DNA of 64,000 bases from Craterostigma plantagineum (Eukaryota; Streptophyta; Magnoliopsida; Lamiales; Linderniaceae). Positions 1 through 11,712 of the stretch are shown piece by piece. The stretch lies in NCBI GenBank assembly GCA_027422505.1, contig JAPQWV010000005.1:16262501-16326500 (forward strand), written 5' to 3'. A program made the translations under genes and the position numbers. Numbering within the stretch: the first letter of the stretch is position 1; every line of letters starts with the position of its first letter. Below the pieces are notes generated by a model. It did no database searches, was not told the origin of the DNA, and saw only the letters and a program-made list of their open reading frames with translations.

Positions 1-1776
1 CCTTCTAACAAGAAGATCTTCTAACTTTTTAACCTTAGTATATAACTACTTTCGTTCTTCCCCTAAAACAGCATAGTTATTTTCTATCATAATTTTGGAG
101 ACTTGACAAGCATCTAATTCTACACCAAGTTTACTAACTTTTGCATTTGATTATTCTAATTGGGCTTCTAAGTTAGTAATCGTAGTGGTAGCTTCGGTTA
201 TCCTACACTTGAGGGTTGCTTTCTCATTGAGATTCCTAACCAAACAATAGTTATTTGCTAGCCTATCCTCCAATTCTTTAATTTTCACACTATACTGCTC
301 TGTCTTAGATGAACTAGTCTCCCTAGAATGTAAGCTCTTAGTGAGTTCTTCTATCTTCGTATGGGAGCTTCTAAGTTCGGATTCGAGACTAGTGATCTGC
401 TTTTTAGACCTAGACAATTTGTCTTCTACTTCCTTTATACATTTCCGCTCATGTTTCATGTTAGCGTATTCTATTTTATACGATTCTAACATGGTCAATA
501 ATGTGGAAGGGAGGTCTACCTCTTGTGAAGAGGTGGATGCATTCTCGTCTTCCGTTTGATTGGCGGTTTCGGCGTCTGATTCATTGTCGAGACGGGCCAT
601 GAGGGCTAAATTTTCTTCTTCAGAGCTCGACGTATCCTCGAGCCATTGGTCTTGTTCGGCCATGAGAGCTACTCCAGCTTCCTTCTGTTTAGTCAATTGG
701 AGCTTCCTGGAGTAGTGGTTGGCATCTCTCTTCTTCGGAAGAGTGCACTCTCTGGCAAAGTGACCTGGCTTGCCACAGTTGAAGCATTTGTAGCCTCTTT
801 TGGGTTCTTGACTTCGGAGCTCTCTGGTGCACGTTCTTTGTTTTTAGAGCTTGTAGCCCGAAGTCTGTTGGCTGAGGTTGAAGACTTCTTCTTGAAGTAC
901 TTCTTGCTCATTATCTTTCCTATCAAGGCCAATTGCTTCCCTAGGGCTTTTATATTTGGCTCAACGTCGGAGTCCGATTCTTCTTACGACTCTGAAGGTG
1001 AAGGAGGCCGAACAATCTTTTCTTTTCTTAGCTTTGAGCTCCTCTTCTCTGAGACTAAGGCAACAGTGTCTTCGATCTGTTTGCCCTTCTGCTCCTTTTG
1101 AATCTCGCTTATGTCATCCTCATGTTGTGCGAGTGTCAAACACGGCATGGATATCCAGCTCCTCTAGATCTTTATTCTGTCGAATTTGAGTGGATATCTT
1201 TTTCCATTCCGCGGGCAGGGAAGAGAGAAATCTGATGTTTGTCTCCATGTTGGTCTTCGTGATTTCTATCTTCCTCATCTCGTTGAGAAGAGTGAGGTAT
1301 CTTTGGTAGATCTCATATAGACTTTCCTCCGGCTTTGCTTTGAAGGAGTCGTAAGCAGTGAGGATATTTGCTTTTTTGGCCTTTATGCCGACTTCCGTCC
1401 TTTGCATCATCCTATGCAGTTCGTCCCACATTCCTTTAGCCGATAAAAGGCTATCAATCTGTCTATATATGTCGTTGGGGATGCCTTGCGTAAGAGTATT
1501 CATGGCTACTAGATCAGCCTTGGCTCGTGCCCTCTCCTCAATAGAATACTCACTAGGCTCCTTCAGTCGCCTAGATGCGGGAATTTGAGGAGTCACTGTG
1601 TCATCACCGGAGATATTAACCCAAAACTGTGCGGGCCTCTCTTCTAGTGAACCCAGTAAATTTTCAGCTTGATCTTTCAAAGCTATGAAATTGAGGAAGC
1701 GGCTTCTCCGAACGGTGTTTTCGCCACGTAGCAAGATCGGCGGACTATTGTCATTTCCAAGCGAGTATACATCCAT
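1..1776 (-). pseudogene. Copia (Sirevirus-like) gag of element A, partial
   Basis: This is the capsid gene of minus-strand copia element A. It starts at ATG 1776 and runs off the left edge. The first frame (1776-1120) reads as a UBN2-type copia gag, with an N-terminal MDVYSLGNDN block and motifs such as WDELHRMMQR and LPAEWKKIS. A CCHC zinc knuckle (CFNCGKPGHFAREC) is visible around 735-800 in a different frame. Next come an acidic segment (DQWLEDTSSSEEEN) and a long coiled-coil tail (696-151), the extended gag typical of Sireviruses. Stops and frame changes near 1120, 930 and 696 show it is decayed. Gag would form the virus-like particle and bind element RNA. The homologous product from element C (31166-32402) confirms the family. 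Lineage below Sirevirus-like is uncertain. Confidence 0.85.
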
Positions 1777-2851
1777 CTTGTTTTGTAGTAGAGTTGTTGA
1801 AGGATCTTCGTTAAGTGTTTTGAAGGTTTGAAGATGATGTAATGTGTATCACAAGTGACAAAATTCGTTAGTAGCGTTTGATTCGTAAAATAGTTCGAGA
1901 ATTATTTTCGATTCAATCTTTAAAGTTTGATCGAAAAAAATTTCGTCGAAATAGAATATAATGTGTACTGTTCTCGTGCGAGAAAGTCTGTCAGCGAAAT
2001 ACTTTTCGAGCGAAAAATTGCTCAAAATCGTTCGATCGAGAAAAATTTCAGATCGTGAATTTATTTCGATCGTAAAGAAACAGTTCGTTAGTAAGTTTCT
2101 CGACAAGTCAAAATAAATCTGTTGACTGGAAAAAGTTTCTCGCGTGTAAATGATTTTCGCCTGGTCAAACATTAAAGGTCTGACCGAAAATGTTTCTCGA
2201 GAGAAAGTTTTTATGCATGCAAAGTCAAAATTGGTCTCTCTCGAAAAAGATTTCCGCTGAATAATGCTCGAGAAATATTTCTAACTAAAATCGTTTCTAG
2301 TGTGGACGATTCTAGCGCTGACTTCGTATGCTGACCGAGAAAAATTCTCGCGCCAAGTTTTCGATCGAGAAATTAATCTGATCGTAAACCTAGCGAGAAA
2401 AATTAGAATGATCGAGAAAAATCACAGAATACGATTAACACAGAGTCAAGCAAAAACAACGAATTAGACAGTGAAATTTCAGGTAATTGCTCGCAATCAT
2501 TTACTAACTACGCACGAACAAGCAAATAAACACGTTATGAAGCAAAATATGTCGAAATTGATCAAAATCAGAACGTGTTCTTCATGTCTTCGCAAACAGT
2601 AAATCACAGAATCAATTTAATCCTTAAAACGAAGTTCAATCAGCCACAAATCTGATCGCAATCAACATTTAGCACTTAAGCGACCACAGAAACATCAAAT
2701 TCAAGTCAATTAAGCACAGAATTAAGCTATTGGATCGAAAATAATTTTTCGCGCCAAACTGTTCTTCGATGAACAGTAATCAGAAAAAGATTTTCAATCC
2801 AATTCTAACAATTTTCGATTCAAAACAGAACGAATCTGCTCTGATACCAAT
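1777..2851 (-). other. 5' leader of copia element A, with motif array and PBS
   Basis: This is about 1.07 kb of non-coding leader between LTR A and gag A. The primer-binding site lies at 2838-2849: the minus strand reads TGGTATCAGAGC, the standard initiator-Met tRNA PBS of plant copia elements, 2 bases inside the LTR end. The leader is dense in short words such as GATCGAGAAAA, TTTCTCG and CTCGAGA at irregular spacing. No significant ORF is present. It is collinear with the leaders of elements B (29812-30814) and C (32403-33472). Confidence 0.8.
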
Positions 2852-3204
2852 TGTTATGTCCTACGATTAACAACTCTATGATCCTAGGCATGAATTCTAA
2901 GCAATTCGATGATAATGATTGACATAAAGATTCGATCGAAAAACTCAAAATGAAGAACAAGAGAGAGAATTCGAGTAGAGTGAGAAAGTTACTATTGCTT
3001 CTCTCTCTAGGAATTGAATTGCAAGCCTTTCGAATCAATTTCCAAAACTTTTTCTATTGATTGCGATTGATTACAAAGTATTTATACCAAACACACTTGG
3101 TATAAATATCTAACTAGTCCTAATTTAAGGACAAATATAAGAAAAGCCCCAAAATACAAGGACATCTAATAAAATCAAAGCACAATTAGAATTGATCTTC
3201 TACA
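2852..3204 (-). repeat. 5' LTR of copia element A
   Basis: The LTR is 353 bp. On the plus strand it begins TGTTATGTCC and ends TTCTACA, giving TG...CA ends. It directly abuts the PBS at 2838-2849. It aligns with LTR B and LTR C but is clearly more diverged, so A belongs to a separate subfamily. A TATA-like GGTATAAATA on the minus strand lies inside a short inverted repeat (about 3080-3110). The sequence at 3205 is gag of another element on the opposite strand, so A is an insertion. Its other LTR should lie left of the window. Confidence 0.85.
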
Positions 3205-4870
3205 TAGTAAGAGGAGTGGCTGGAGGACACATCTGACGAGGAGGAAGAAGAAATGGCCTTCATGGTGAAAAGCATTGTTGATGACTCCGACGAGGATGAG
3301 CCAGCCATCGGGTCAGACAGGACGGATGTCTCTTCATCCGACCTGGAAGTATACACTCCATCCCTAAATGATTTCGTTAAACTTGAACGTAGGATAGCCG
3401 AACTCTCCATGCATCGTAAAGATTACTCAGAACTCCAAAGAAATTTTGACAAAAATTATGCCTTATTAAACAAACAATAGGAAGAGATAGTCATTCTTAA
3501 TGAATCCTTGACCTTGTCTGAAACTAAAGTAAAGACTTTAGAAGATCATATAGAAAACAAAGAAAAAAAAATTAGCAATATGAGTAGAAGCTTGAAAGAC
3601 AGCGAAGAAGAACGAGCAAATGTATTGTCTCAATATGAACTAATCACCAACGAACGCGTTCGTCTATACAAGAAAGTCCAAGAGTTAGAGGACATTAACA
3701 CCAAAAGAGGTCAATCTGAACTAACCATCTTTCTTAGCCAACCTAAAGATGTAGAACTCTATGATCCTCGCCAAGGATTGGGATTTGAACCCACCACTAA
3801 CCCTGAAAAAGATAAGGTACATTCTCTGTACAACATTAAGCGTTTTGGGTTGAGCCTTGAACAACTAAGGCCCTTCATAGAATCAAGTGAGGTGACTTAA
3901 TTTGAAGAACAGAAACAGAGGAATAAAGAATGGGCCCAAATTGAGTATGACTACACAGAACTCAATAATAGCGATAAAACGAGAGAGATACCACTCTCTG
4001 ATGACTACATGTCACCATTTGGACCTGAAACTCAGGAAAGCACTGACGAGGCGGCTAAACTCATTCATTCATCTATTTATATTCCAGAGATTATTCGCAA
4101 AATCAGTGAGTTGACAGCCTCCCTAGAATCAGAAAAGAAAGCCCACGAAGAAGAGAGAACTATTTTGTTAAGCAAAATTTATACTCTTGAAAACTTTCAT
4201 GACGCTTACAGACCCTCCACATCCCGTCCTGCCCCATAGTCCTCTACATATAAATGCAAGTAAACTACGAAGAAAATTCCTTTATCTCACACTAACTTTG
4301 TATCACATGTACCCGCAGACAAAGGCGTGAGATCTGAGGAAGCGAAGAAGGTTCGATCTGGCTCAGCAAAGAAGACAACAGTCCCTAATAAGAATAAGAG
4401 ACCAGTCTCAAACCTCTCTTCTCATGTTTCGAAATCTTTTGCATTTCCAAAAGTGACTTCTTGTAATGTCGCAAAACGTGTTTCGATATTTCATGCCCTA
4501 AAATCAAAATACTGTCAGGTAAACAATGATGTATTTTCCCATCCTCGTGACAGTCATTTCAGCAAAAAATGCTTCCACATCACATAGCACTCGTTCTAAG
4601 GACATATCTCCCACGCCGTCCAATCATACTATCAAATCTAAGATAAAGAAACACACCACATCCAAGACCAAGCCGAACAAGAAACGAAGTCAAAAACAGA
4701 TTTGGATTCCGAAATCCAAATTGCATCCCGTAGGAAATCATCATGCTTGGATTCTTAAACCAATCATCCAACAATCCAGCAAAGAATTAAAACTAGCAAC
4801 GAACAAGTTAGCGTCTACACCTGCTATCAAAGAAGGGCCCATCTATAAATGGGTACCTAAACTTACTTGA
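3205..4870 (+). pseudogene. Sirevirus S1 gag, C-terminal part
   Basis: The gag sequence begins abruptly at the LTR A boundary with EEWLEDTSDEEEEEMAF. This corresponds to the acidic stretch just after the zinc knuckle in gag A (DQWLEDTSSSEEEN). A long coiled-coil follows (about 3360-4200) in several frames broken by stops near 3480, 3900 and 4240. A basic, Lys-rich tail ends in YKWVPKLT, the usual copia gag end. A single in-frame TGA (4868-4870) then separates gag from protease. The N-terminal capsid domain and zinc knuckle are missing here and are expected beyond element A. Confidence 0.75.
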
Positions 4871-7800
4871 TTCTTTTTGCAGGTCCGTCATGTGTGGTAC
4901 TTAGATTCAGGTTGCTCCTCACACATGACTGGAAACAAAGAGCTGTTGAGCAACTTCTCTGAAGGATTTCTAGGAAAGGTCTACTTCAGAAACGGTCAAT
5001 CCGCATCCATGTTAGGAACAGGCGATCTCATCCATGACAGGCTGACCATCAAAGGGGTATCCTACGTCGAAGGACTGAGCTACAATTTGTTCAGCATTGG
5101 ACGTTTCTGTGACAAAGGCTACAAGGTGAACTTCGAGACCAGCAAATGTAGTGTCACAGATAACAATGGAAGAGAGCTACTCACTGGCCACAGGAAGACG
5201 AATCTCTACTCCATTGACCTCAAAACGATTAGTGAAATTGACCTCAGAGAGAGCTACGCACGTGCCTCATCTCCCGAGCCTCTCTACATCAGAACGATCT
5301 CTGGCATCAGCGACTTTCCCATCTCAACTTCAAAGACCTTAACAAACTGCGATCAGAAAACCTGGTCAAAGGACTTCCCTCGTTCAGATATCACAAAGAG
5401 CATCTTTGCTCGGCATGTGAAATGGGAAAGATAAGGAAGGCATCTCACCGGACCAAACACATAGCCTCAACTTCCAAACCTCTCGAACTCATTCGTATGG
5501 ATCTGTGTGGACCCATGCGCACTCAGACCATCAATGGGCGAAAGTATGTGTTGGTTGTTGTGGATGATTTCTCGCGCTACACATGGACCAAATTCCTCAT
5601 AACTAAGGACGAAACTCCAGGTCTAATCATTGAGTTTATCAAAACCGCACAAAACCTCTACCAACTAAGTGTACAAATCATCAGAACTGACAATGGGACA
5701 GAATTCAAGAACAAAAAACTCAGTGACTTCTATGCATCACTTGGAATCACCCAACAGTTCGCAGCGGCGAAAACACCTCAACAAAACGGGGTAGTCGAGC
5801 GCAAGAACAGAACCTTAGTTGAAGCAACTCGTACACTCCTCATTCACTCTGTACTACCTCACTTATTGTGGGCCGAAGCAATGAACACAGCCTGTTTCAC
5901 TCAAAATCGTGGCTCCCTTCACAAGAGGTCCAATAGGACTCCCTACGAGTTGATAAATCGCAGAGTGCCAGACGTCTCTTTCCTGAGAGTCTTTTGGGTG
6001 CAAGTGCTACGTAGCAAATGATCGTGTAGATAGAGGCAAACTCGACCCAAAAGCATTTGAAGGGATATTGGTGGGATACTCGACAACATCAAAAGCTTAT
6101 CGAGTATACCTCAAGGAGAAAAGATCTATTATGGAAAGCATTAACGTAACGTTTGATGAAGTAGACCGAGTAGTTTTTGCACAAATCAGTCCAGAACCAG
6201 GACTTCTACGAGAGTTGACAAAGGATCAACCAAGCACCTCCTCCGTGGGCGAAACTGCAAAATCAAATACATTGAGCGACATGGAACTCGATCTCTTATT
6301 CGAGGATCTCTTCTCTAAGCCGTCGCCACCCACTGCTCCAACAATTTCTGCAGCACCAGGAAATAATGATCCTGCAGAAACTAGCAATGACAATTCCCCT
6401 CCTACGATGGAAAATCTTCACCTTGATGACGACAGTGAACTCCCAACTGATACAGAGATCATCTCCAGCTCAGCCACTGAAACACCTCAGCCTTCTGATT
6501 CAACGATAGAAATCTCTTCTGGAGAGTTAGTAATACCTCAACCTGGAGAAGAAACGGAACATCAGGCTGATCAAAGTGGAGAAGCAATACACGATACAAA
6601 TGCAGCTGGATCATCACAACCTAATACAAGAAAGTGGACCGTGCACACCCAAACTCACAAATAATTGGGGACCCTTCCACTGGTGTCACAACTCGAGCAT
6701 CAACAATAAATGAAAGCCTCTATTCCTGCTTTCTCAGTCAAAAGGAGCCCAACAAAGTATCTGAGGCACTCGCCGACCCAGATTGGATAATTGCAATGTA
6801 GGAGGAAATCAATCAATTTGAGAGGTTGAAAGTCTGGAAGCTAGTACCTAGACCGGCTGGAAAAACTATCATAGGGACTAAATGGGTGTTTAAGAACAAA
6901 AAGGACGAGCAAGGAGTTGTTATCTGAAATAAAGCGAGGCTGGTTGCAAAAGGATACAATCAACCGGAAGGAATTGACTATGATGAGACATATGCTCCAG
7001 TCGCAAGAATTGAAGCCATCAGGATTTTCTTAGCTTTCGCTGCACACAAGAACTTCACAGTCTACCAGATGGATGTCAAAACTGCATTCCTCAACGGAAT
7101 ACTAAAAGAAGAAGTTTTTGTATCTCAGCCTGAAGGTTTTGTAAACGAACAACTCCCAGACCACGTCTACAAACTCGATAAAGCTCTCTATGAACTTAAA
7201 CAAGCTCCCAGAGCCTGGTACGAGGTCCTCTCGGATTTTCTCATCTCCTCCGGCTTCACAAAAGGGAAGATTGATACGACTCTCTTTATCAAGAAGGACG
7301 GCTCAGACATTATGTTAGTACAGATTTACGTCGATGACATCATCTTCTGGTCGACGGACTCAAGAATGTGCAGGAACTTTGGAGACCTAATGAAGCAGAA
7401 ATTTGAAATGAGCATGATGGGCGAACTAAGCTTCGTCTTAGTCCTTCAGATTAACCAGCTTCACGATGGAATGTTCATCAGTCAATCCAAGTACATTTAC
7501 GACATACTCAAGAAGTACAACTCAAATACAGCCATCACTCCCATGTCTACCTCATGCAAACTTGATGCAGATTCATCAGGAAAATCTGTTAACCAGACGA
7601 TTTATCGAGGCATGATAGGATCCTTGCTCTAACTTACGTCCAGTCGGCCTGACATCATGTTCGCCATGTGTCTATGTGCTCGCTTACAAGCTGATCCAAA
7701 GGAGTCTCACATGCTCGCTGTCAAGAGAATCTTCAAATACCTCAAGGTAACTCCAAATCTAGGTCTATCGTACCCGATAGAGTCAAGTTTCGAACTCGTA

Positions 7801-8263
7801 GGATAAACCGACGCCCATTACGCGTGATGCAAGCTGGACAGAAAGAGCACTTCTGGAGCCGCTCAATTTCTCGGGGGTAAACTCGTAAGCTGGTCGTCTC
7901 GAAAACAAAATTGTGTCTCAACCTCGACAGCAAAGGCAGAATATGTCGCTTCTGCGAGTTGTTGTTCACAAATTTTGTGGATGAGAACCCAGCTGCGAGA
8001 TTTTGGCATAAAGTTAAATCGTATTCCAATTTTTAGTGACTCAAAGAGTGCTATAGCTATAACAAGTAATCCAGTGCATCACTCACGCAAAAAACATATA
8101 GACATTAGATATGACTATCAAGGAACATGTAGAACAAGGTACAATCAAAATGCATTTTGTTCACACAGATCTTCAACTTGCTGACTTATTCACTAAGGCA
8201 TTGGATGAAAAGCGATTCCAATTCTTGGTATCTAGGTTAGGCATGTTGAACCGTAAGTCATGA
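4871..8263 (+). pseudogene. Sirevirus S1 pol: protease-integrase-RT-RNase H
   Basis: This is copia-order pol. The protease shows VWYLDSGCSSHMTG near 4886. A gag-pre-integrase/HHCC region (about 5160-5440) is split by a frameshift near 5310. The integrase core (5422-6021) retains MDLCGPM, DNGTEFKN and TPQQNGVVERKNRT, so the catalytic D, D and E are visible. A linker rich in Ser/Thr/Pro follows. The RT (about 6770-7900) carries [10 protein letters not shown] and YVDDIIF, and RNase H shows DSKSAIAI near 8038. In-frame stops at about 6798, 6927 and 7632 and frame changes near 6000 make it non-coding as a whole. Product roles are polyprotein cleavage, reverse transcription and cDNA integration. 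Confidence 0.9.
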
Positions 8264-8313
8264 TCGATTGTCCCTACATGTACCTGATATTGTGTAAATA
8301 GGTCACTTAATCT

Positions 8314-8442
8314 AGGGGGAGTCATTGAACACTCTAAGGGGAGTCTCACAAAAATTTATGCACGGATCTAGGGGGAGTCTTGGAAAAATTATGCACTAAT
8401 CTAGGGGGAGTCATTGAACACTCTGCACAAATTAAGGGGGAG
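8314..8442 (+). promoter_or_regulatory. Five polypurine-tract-like motifs of S1
   Basis: AGGGGGAG or AAGGGGAG occurs five times (8314, 8336, 8370, 8403, 8434), each followed by AT-rich sequence. Polypurine tracts prime plus-strand DNA synthesis. Repeated PPT motifs downstream of pol are an established Sirevirus feature. Here they lie upstream of the env-like gene. A further copy (29485-29494) sits directly before the 3' LTR. Confidence 0.7.
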
Positions 8443-8469
8443 TTTTTATGATCTTTCATCAAATTTACC

Positions 8470-8718
8470 CTCAAATTGCATTTTAGGGTAAACTTAAGAG
8501 ATAAACATTTCTATCACCTTAAGACAAAAATTTTCTCGGCGAAACTCAAAAATTTGGTCGAAACTGGAATAATACAAATATTTAAAATCTTTTCTCGGCG
8601 ACACAAACTATCGCCCGAAACTGGCCCAATTTCGATCAAAACTGAATATTCAAGTATTTCAAATCTTTTCTCGGTGAAACTAAGCATCGCCCGAAACTCC
8701 TTTAAATTCGATCGAAAC
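8470..8718 (+). repeat. S1 spacer with TTCTCGGCGAAAC / CGCCCGAAAC word array, left part
   Basis: This non-coding spacer follows S1 pol. It repeats TTTCTCGGCGAAAC-like words, then CATCGCCCGAAAC and GATCGAAAC words at irregular spacing. The short ORFs across it are compositional artefacts. The array is cut at 8719 by the LINE poly(A) tail and resumes at about 25341. Confidence 0.7.
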
Positions 8719-8736
8719 TTTTTTTCTTTTTTTTTT
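8719..8736 (-). other. LINE poly(A) tail
   Basis: An 18-base T run with one C interruption on the plus strand is the A-rich 3' tail of the minus-strand LINE. It directly abuts S1 spacer sequence. About 80 bases of 3' UTR lie between it and the ORF2 stop at 8819. Confidence 0.85.
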
Positions 8737-8818
8737 GGTAAAGATGTTTTCATTACCACGTAATCTAGAATGTTGACACTGAACACATTATAAAACTACC
8801 ACATACACACTAGTATAT

Positions 8819-11712
8819 CTATGTGCTCAAAATCCGTATGAAGTCTTGCAACTCTTGTCGCGGTGTTTTAATCTTCAGGCTCTGGATTTGGTTCATTACA
8901 ATCCTTTTGATCATCCTCAGTATTACCTCATTCGCTCGATCATCCTCACCCTTCACCCTCCTATTCCGTTCAGTCCATAAGCAGTATATCATAGCTGTTA
9001 GCACCATAATCTTCAACTTACAGATCAAGTTTTTCCTCTTGCTCAAACGTTTCATGAGACGCTTAACTCCCTCACATTCTGTCGGTATGTAACACTTCAT
9101 CCACCCTTGAAGTCCCTCCTTAACATATCTACTGAACTCGCATGACATGAATAAATGTTGGATAGTCTCCTCCTCTTTCCTACACAGTAGACATTCCCTA
9201 TCCGGCACCACCATGCCCCACCTCGCCAACCTATCCCGAGTCTGAAGTCTCCCATGAAACAGCAACCAGAGCACATAAGAGTGTTTGGGAACAGACCACC
9301 TGTTCCAAACAGCCGCAGCATACTCAAACTTCTCTGCCCTTTTTTTATCCAACCAGTCATATGCTGAAGTGATGGTATAATTCCCATGAGCTGCTCCAGT
9401 CCACCTCCCTTGGCAAAAACCCTGCCTAAACAGCTCCTTTATCTTGTTAATCTTCCTCCATGTCCAACTACAATCTGTTGGAGTGTGATAGAGCCAGAAA
9501 TTCTCGCCCTTCAAGTATACTCCATTCAACCACCTTATCCATAGACGATCCTTTTTCCTCGCAATATCCCACATCAAACTTCCAACACACGCATAATTCC
9601 AGTCACCACAATGTTTGATATTAAGACCCCCACTTGTCTTTCTTCGGCATACTAAATCCCATGCAACCAGGGCTTTGTTACCACCCTTGTCCGTTTTTCC
9701 CCATAAGAACTCTCTACACCTTTGATCCACCTCTTTAACCACACTTCTCGGTAATACAAACATGGCTCCCCAATATCCATGCAAGCTGAGCAACACAGAG
9801 TTTATGAGACAACATCTCCCCGCATAAGAGAGATGCCTAGTTGTCCAACATTTAATCCTCTTCACCACTTTCTCCACCAATTCCTGGCAGTCAGCCCTAT
9901 TCCATTTGGTTGGTGATATAGGAACCCCCAAATATCTCATAGGGAATTTTCCTTCATCAAATCCTGTTAGCTCAATCAATTCCCTCCTGGTATTGTCACA
10001 TACACCAGCTATGTACATGTGTGATTTACTGTTATTTGCTTCCAGTCCCGTGGTGTGGTAGAACTGATGCAAACTGTCTCTAATCAGCCCCACTGACTCT
10101 CTCTGGGCTTTGCAAAGGATGATGAGGTCGTCGGCGAAACAGAGATTAACTATCCCAGCCTGCTTACACAAGGGGTGATGTCTGAATTCTCTCCTAGCCG
10201 CCACCAATCTGAGTTTTCTTGTCAAGTATTCCATTACCAAGACAAAAAGCAGAGGAGACATTGGATCTCCTTGTCTAATCCCTCTAGCCCCTTTGATGTT
10301 TCCTTCAAATCCTCCATTGATTGCAATTTGGTAAGACACATTTGTGACACATTCCTCAATCCATTTCACCATCCGGACAGGAAACTGCAGCTTCTGTAAT
10401 AATACTATCAAGAATTTCCACTCTATCATGTCGTAGGCTTTCTTGAGGTCAACTTTGAGTAGGCATCTAGGGGACACCTTCCCCCTTCTGTATAATCTAA
10501 GCAATTCCTGCGTGAGCAGAATATTGTGGGCAATTGACCTCCCTGTCACGAATGCCCCCTGGTTGTCTTGCACCAGCCGCGGTAATACTTGTTTAAGTCT
10601 TGAGCATATGAGCTTGGAAATACACTTATACACTGTGTTGCAGCATGATATGGGTCTGTAATCCTTTGCATATGTGGGGTGTTCAACTTTTGGGATCAAA
10701 GTTATAGTGGTTTTATTGAAAGTCTTCATTAGGTTGCCCGTCCGGAAGAAATTCTGAACCACCTGAGTTACATCCTCCCCTACAACCGCCCACGCTTTCT
10801 TATAGAATTCACTGTTATACCCATCCGGCCCGGGAGCTTTCTCACTATGAATGGAAAACATGGCCTCTTTAATGTCCTTCCCACTGAAAGGCTTTATTAA
10901 TTCCATCTGTTCCTTCACTGACAGTGTGTTACCTTGTCTGATAACCTCATCCTCAATGTCATGGAGGTGGTCCATCTTGTTCCCTAGAATCCCTTCATAA
11001 TAGCTGACCAAGTGCGCAGCAACCTCCTCAAGTTGTTCTATGAACTCCCCTGCCTCAGTATATAAGGAGGAGATCCTGTTTCTGAGCCTCCTTTGCTTCA
11101 TCCAATCATGGAAGAACTTTGTGTTCCTATCTCCATGTTGTAACCATTCAGTCTTTGCCCTCTGCGCCAGGAACTTGTTTGCTGCCATACTCACACTTTC
11201 ATACTCCATTGCCTTGGCCTTTTCTGCCTGAATCAAAACCCCATTTAGTGGATCTCGGTGAAGTAGGTCCTGAGCTTCTTGTAGTTGCGTTCTACTTCTC
11301 TCCATTGAGTTTATTATGTCTGGGAACCTTGTTCTATTGAGCTCTTTAAGTGATCCCTTTAAATTCTTCAATTTATTGATCAGATTCATCTCACATCCCC
11401 CTGGATATTTCTCTTCCCAGCTATCAGCTACCAGCTGCAAGAAATGGGGTGCATCTACCCACATATTTTGGAACTTGAAGCTCCTTTTGTTTTGCCATTT
11501 AGTCCCTACCTTCCTAATTAGTATTGGAGTGTGATCTGAAATACCTTCCTCTAGCACATGCGCCTCTCTGTCACAGTACTTCTCAGCCCAAAGGATGTTA
11601 ACAAACACCCAATCTAACTTGCTCCAAATTCTCTTCTCATGCTCTTGCTTGTTTGTCCAGGTGAATTGATTCCCTTTTCTAGGCATCTCCTCCAATTCAC
11701 AGTCCTTAATAC
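8819..11712 (-). pseudogene. LINE ORF2, C-terminal part: endonuclease end, RT, zinc-binding RT-associated domain
   Basis: An uninterrupted frame of about 960 codons. It begins inside the AP-type endonuclease, with FTWTNKQ and SDHTPIL near its C-terminus. The L1-clade reverse transcriptase follows, with YRPISCCNTVYK, a GIRQGDPMSP block and the catalytic FADDLIIL near 10120-10145. A zf-RVT domain is at the end (SVPKHSYVLWLLFHGRLQTR, then a CLLCRKEEE...H...C cluster). The protein would nick the target and reverse-transcribe LINE RNA. The frame is open to the stop at 8819, which suggests a young copy. It lacks an N-terminus because the Tat block starts at 11713. Confidence 0.9.

Noticed and set aside
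2838..2849. tRNA-Met gene (also at 30801 and 33459)
   Set aside because: The TGGTATCAGAGC word is only the retroelement primer-binding site. No cloverleaf sequence surrounds it.
8476..8786. 95- and 90-codon ORFs on both strands at the S1/LINE junction
   Set aside because: They span the spacer word array and the LINE poly(A) junction, so they are not real genes.
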